DNA from: Candidatus Segatella intestinihominis
GTDB lineage: Bacteria > Bacteroidota > Bacteroidia > Bacteroidales > Bacteroidaceae
DNA: 6,196 nt
Direction of reading: 5' to 3'
NCBI GenBank assembly: GCA_900548535.1
Contig: URLG01000113.1
Span: 1-6,196 of the forward strand
Notes under the pieces: generated by a model
The model's input: only the letters and a program-made list of their open reading frames with translations
Databases searched by the model: none
Told to the model about the DNA's origin: nothing
Part shown: piece after piece, positions 5,579-6,196 of the stretch
Layout: every line of letters begins with the position of its first letter
Position numbering within the stretch: position 1 is the stretch's first letter
Made by a program: the position numbers and the translations under genes

Positions 5579-6196
5579 TTATTTCTCCTCAAAGTAACTG
5601 CCCGCTTCCATCTTGCAATCCATCGCACGGCACTTGTTGTAGCGCTCTCGGGCTCTGTTTTCTCTGGCAAACATCGCCTTGGTGCCAGCCTCATCTTCTG
5701 AAAACTGGAGGTGGTTGTCGATGCCCATACCATGAGCAATGTTCTCCACATCAAGGTCATCGGTGCCGATGAAGGTAAAGGTCCAGTTCTGCTTCTTCAG
5801 CTTCTCTATGAGGTTCTTAATCATCTTCAGATCATACTCCTCGCTGCAGTTCTCCTCACCATCTGTAATGATAGTTACCAACACACTGTCATCCTCGGTG
5901 GTCAGAGCGTTGATCTTGGCGATGCCCATACCGATGGCATCATAAAGAGGGGTGCCGCCACATGGATTGTAATCCCTTGATTTCAAAGGCTTAGTATGAT
6001 GAGCAGACACATTATCATAAAACAGCTTCTTGTGGGTGCTGTCGAAGGTGATGAGCGTTACACGCTGCTCCATGTTCTCATGCGTCTTCTGCATTTTCTG
6101 AATTGTGGTCAGGGTCTCGTTGATGCCCACCAGTGCCTGGTGCTCGATAATGCTCATGCTGCCACTCTCATCCACTACCAAAAGATTGAATACTCG
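5579..6196 (-). CDS. vWA-domain protein, partial (start beyond window)
   Basis: Almost the whole frame is a von Willebrand factor A domain. The MIDAS metal site is complete: D-E-S-G-S-M (the DxSxS motif, coded near 6150-6172), C-G-G-T-P-L-Y-D (Thr, near 5940-5960) and I-T-D-G-E-E-N (Asp, near 5850-5865). vWA domains of this kind bind a divalent metal and a protein partner; in Bacteroidota they are common as stand-alone cytoplasmic proteins of unknown role. After the domain comes a short Arg/Lys-rich tail ending in E-E-K and a TAA at 5579-5581. The reading frame stays open to the window edge and the residue before the V-V-D-E-S strand is hydrophobic. A TTG codon at 6179-6181 could act as start, but it falls inside the first beta strand of the fold, so the true start is most likely just outside the window. 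The gene is convergent with the restriction operon and more GC-rich, so it probably belongs to the host chromosome. Specific function unknown. Confidence 0.88.
   Translation of the reverse strand, partial: RVFNLLVVDESGSMSIIEHQALVGINETLTTIQKMQKTHENMEQRVTLITFDSTHKKLFYDNVSAHHTKPLKSRDYNPCGGTPLYDAIGMGIAKINALTTEDDSVLVTIITDGEENCSEEYDLKMIKNLIEKLKKQNWTFTFIGTDDLDVENIAHGMGIDNHLQFSEDEAGTKAMFARENRARERYNKCRAMDCKMEAGSYFEEK

Noticed and set aside
5711..5980. Plus-strand open frames of 89 and 68 codons across the vWA gene
   Set aside because: The minus-strand vWA frame has all three MIDAS motifs, so these are shadows.
1..6196. CRISPR arrays, tRNA genes, insertion sequences or att-type direct repeats
   Set aside because: I read both strands for spaced repeats, cloverleaf-like arms and transposase motifs and saw none; the only clear repeat is the terminator hairpin.

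Overview
The window looks like a piece of a Bacteroidota chromosome, most likely a gut or oral Bacteroidales such as Prevotella/Segatella. This is an inference from three things: moderate-to-low GC, A/T-rich translation starts with almost no Shine-Dalgarno sequences, and a von Willebrand factor A (vWA) protein of a type common in that order. No rRNA, tRNA or other taxonomic marker is present.

Positions 30-5095 hold a compact plus-strand operon of three large genes separated by only 3 and 5 bases. Gene 1 is a DUF3883-type protein: it has a PD-(D/E)XK-like nuclease fold signature at the C-terminus and a possible B3-like DNA-recognition region at the N-terminus. Gene 2 is an McrB-type AAA+ NTPase, probably a GTPase, with Walker A, Walker B and the MNxxD signature. 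Gene 3 is a large LlaJI/McrC-like PD-(D/E)XK nuclease carrying an extra C-terminal region of about 200 residues that I do not recognise. Together they read as an McrBC/LlaJI-related restriction (anti-phage) system: a motor (gene 2), a partner nuclease (gene 3) and a separate recognition or second-nuclease subunit (gene 1). No DNA methyltransferase is visible. The system could therefore act on modified DNA (type IV-like), or its methylase could lie upstream of the window, since the left edge is only 29 bases from gene 1.

Positions 5113-5482 hold two tiny overlapping plus-strand ORFs of unknown function (50 and 81 codons). The second contains a strong internal Shine-Dalgarno sequence. They end in a perfect 18-bp hairpin terminator (5481-5526).

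From the right, a convergent minus-strand gene (5579 to the window edge) encodes a vWA protein with a complete MIDAS metal site. Its upstream end is cut by the window. It is clearly more GC-rich than the restriction operon (about 55% in a sampled line, against about 28-37% in gene 1 and early gene 2). That fits an acquired defence operon sitting beside ordinary chromosomal genes.
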